Origin: CAYVFC01 sp964450715
GTDB taxonomy: Bacteria; Myxococcota_A; Polyangia; Polyangiales; JAFGIB01
Assembly: GCA_964450715.1 (NCBI GenBank)
Contig: CAYVFC010000020.1
Location: 1 to 64,000 of the forward strand
Direction: 5' to 3'
DNA: 64,000 bases
This document shows positions 62,840 through 64,000 of this stretch, piece by piece. Both the position numbers and the translations under genes were made by a program. Positions within the stretch are counted from its first letter, which is position 1. Every line of letters starts with the position of its first letter. Under the pieces are notes generated by a model, which worked only from the letters and a program-made list of their open reading frames with translations, did no database searches and was not told where the DNA came from.

Positions 62840-64000
62840 TCAGGTACCTTTATCGCCTTCGTTTGTGGGCTGGGCGATATCCTTTGCGTTTTGCAGAAAG
62901 GTCTCGATATTCTGAAGGCGGCCGGCCTGGCATTTCGAGGCGGAACGGGAACGTCGCTCGGATACGGGAGCGCACCTGCGCGTGACCTCCTTCACGGCAG
63001 CGGCGAGATGTCTGTCGTCTCCGGCCTTGTCGAGGAATAGCAGAAAGAAGTCTCGCGCCTTGGTCATGTCCTCGATCGTGGCGTTCCTGTAGTCCTGATA
63101 GAGGACTCCCAGATTGAAAAAGGTTTCCGCCCGGTCGCCGTCTATCTCGATGGCTCGCAGATAGGCTTTGCCGGCCGCGTCTGTCCGTCCCAGCCCCCGG
63201 AGGGAAATGGCAAGACCGATCTGCGCGCTGAAGCTGTCGGGCTGCAATTCGAGCGCCTTGCGGAAAGCCCGGTGCGCATCGCGGTACCCCCGGAACTTCA
63301 GCGTGAGCCGGGCGAAGTTCATGTGGGCCTCGAATATCTTCGGATCGAGCTCCGTCGCCGTGCGGAACTTGGCCGAGGCGCCGATGATGTCCTTCTGCCG
63401 CAGATTGATCAGACCCCAGGCGTTGTAGATAGGGGCGTAACCGGGGTCGACCCGCAGGGCCTGGGTGCATACGACCTCGGCTAGTGCGAGCTTCTTTTCG
63501 TCCTCCTCGGCCCCCATCAGAAATAGCAGGGCCATCTCGTAAAAGGCGGGAAGATAGCGAGCGTCGATGGCCAGGGCCCGGCGCAGGTTATTGAGCGCCT
63601 CCCGCGTGTCCCCGTTCCGCCGTTGGGCGATGGCGAGATTGACGTATCCCTCGATACACCGCGGATCGTCGCGTACCGCCCTGCGAAACTCGCGTTCGGC
63701 TTCCGATGAACGCCCGCCGATCGCATGCAGAATGCCGATCTTCACCCGCGATTTACAGAACTCGTCGTCCACGACCAGAGAACGCCGATACAGATCCAGG
63801 GCCCTTGCCTGCTGTCCGCATTCTTCGTGGATGAGCCCGGCCATGTAGAGCGTCGCGGCCGAGTCGTTCTTCTCTCCCGAGCCGGCGTCAAGAGCGGACA
63901 TCACCTCCTCGCATACCGCCTCGGAGAAGCCCTGCTTGCTCGCCTGTTCGTAAAGGGAGATTCGTTTCGCCAGACGGCGTTGTTGAGCTCGGCGCAGGGG
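62840..64000 (-). CDS. TPR-repeat protein, 5' end outside the window
   Basis: At least 385 codons of tandem TPR units of 34 residues (for example LINLRQKDIIGASAKFRTAT, FRKALELQPDSFSAQIGLAI). About eight to nine units form a superhelical protein-binding scaffold. The frame stays open to the window edge (LAKRISLYEQASKQGFSEAV), so the GTG/ATG near 63904 is probably not the true start. The C-terminal 50 residues are polar. No membrane segment is visible in this part. TPR proteins of this kind accompany AgmX/GltJ-type proteins in motility or secretion loci; here that link is positional only. Confidence 0.85.
   Translation of the reverse strand, partial: PLRRAQQRRLAKRISLYEQASKQGFSEAVCEEVMSALDAGSGEKNDSAATLYMAGLIHEECGQQARALDLYRRSLVVDDEFCKSRVKIGILHAIGGRSSEAEREFRRAVRDDPRCIEGYVNLAIAQRRNGDTREALNNLRRALAIDARYLPAFYEMALLFLMGAEEDEKKLALAEVVCTQALRVDPGYAPIYNAWGLINLRQKDIIGASAKFRTATELDPKIFEAHMNFARLTLKFRGYRDAHRAFRKALELQPDSFSAQIGLAISLRGLGRTDAAGKAYLRAIEIDGDRAETFFNLGVLYQDYRNATIEDMTKARDFFLLFLDKAGDDRHLAAAVKEVTRRCAPVSERRSRSASKCQAGRLQNIETFLQNAKDIAQPTNEGDKGT

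Overview
The window is high-GC DNA from a Deltaproteobacteria-type (probably Myxococcota-like) bacterium, most likely a draft or metagenome-assembled scaffold because it carries two 100-base N runs. This placement is inferred from gene content: many lipoproteins with Cys/Asp/Gly-rich or thrombospondin type 3 (TSP3) repeats, a TIGR02147/DUF4423 regulator coupled to a lipoprotein, an AgmX/GltJ-like zinc-ribbon + GYF + TonB-type protein, a lipoprotein serpin, and several IPT/kelch, beta-helix and VWA surface proteins. No single marker fixes the species.

Layout. (1) 1-12.7 kb: an RRM RNA-binding protein, a cold-shock protein with a strong terminator, a Cys-rich repeat lipoprotein, then one giant (>8.8 kb) surface lipoprotein gene. 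That gene has MopE-like motifs, dozens of TSP3 repeats, a Gly-rich region and two beta-helix modules, and it is broken only by two assembly gaps in its repeat array. (2) 13-23.4 kb: bifunctional proline utilisation enzyme PutA, a histidine-kinase remnant, a TIGR02147-lipoprotein pair, a serpin, and an SGNH/DUF4886 - outer-membrane protein - metallophosphoesterase group. (3) 24-37.8 kb, the most coherent region: a His-tailed NifX-like protein, a divergent sigma-54 activator, then a long operon with a matching -24/-12 promoter. The operon encodes a NifX-like protein, a TmcD-like propeller, NarI-like and HdrD-like subunits, a 16-haem cytochrome, a ferredoxin, an NrfD subunit, a 38-residue HmcD-like peptide, a histidine kinase and a receiver. 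A second kinase lies convergent. This is an Hmc/Tmc-type transmembrane electron-transfer complex with its own regulatory system. (4) 38-45 kb: a heavy-metal RND efflux operon (Cys/His-rich leader protein, OMF, MFP, RND, small lipoprotein). (5) 45-57.6 kb: surface beta-helix, VWA, IPT/kelch and beta-barrel proteins, an acyl-CoA dehydrogenase, and a gene split by a frameshift next to a (CT)8 tract. (6) 58-60.2 kb: tRNA-Phe followed by a DUF433/DUF5615 toxin-antitoxin pair and a DUF2293 gene, bounded by a second 3' half-copy of tRNA-Phe that carries a decayed copy of the downstream sequence. (7) 60.5-64 kb: AgmX-like protein, a TPR pseudogene cut off beside a 172-bp element with 27-bp terminal inverted repeats, and a TPR protein running off the window.

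How the parts fit. The 24-36 kb block looks like one regulon: an 18-bp site of form TGTTTY-N6-GAAACA occurs both beside the sigma-54 activator and about 230 bp upstream of the operon's -24/-12 promoter. Four sensor PAS domains in this block share clustered cysteines, which suggests redox sensing tied to the electron-transfer complex. Most of the rest is cell-surface and envelope biology with scattered palindromic repeat families.
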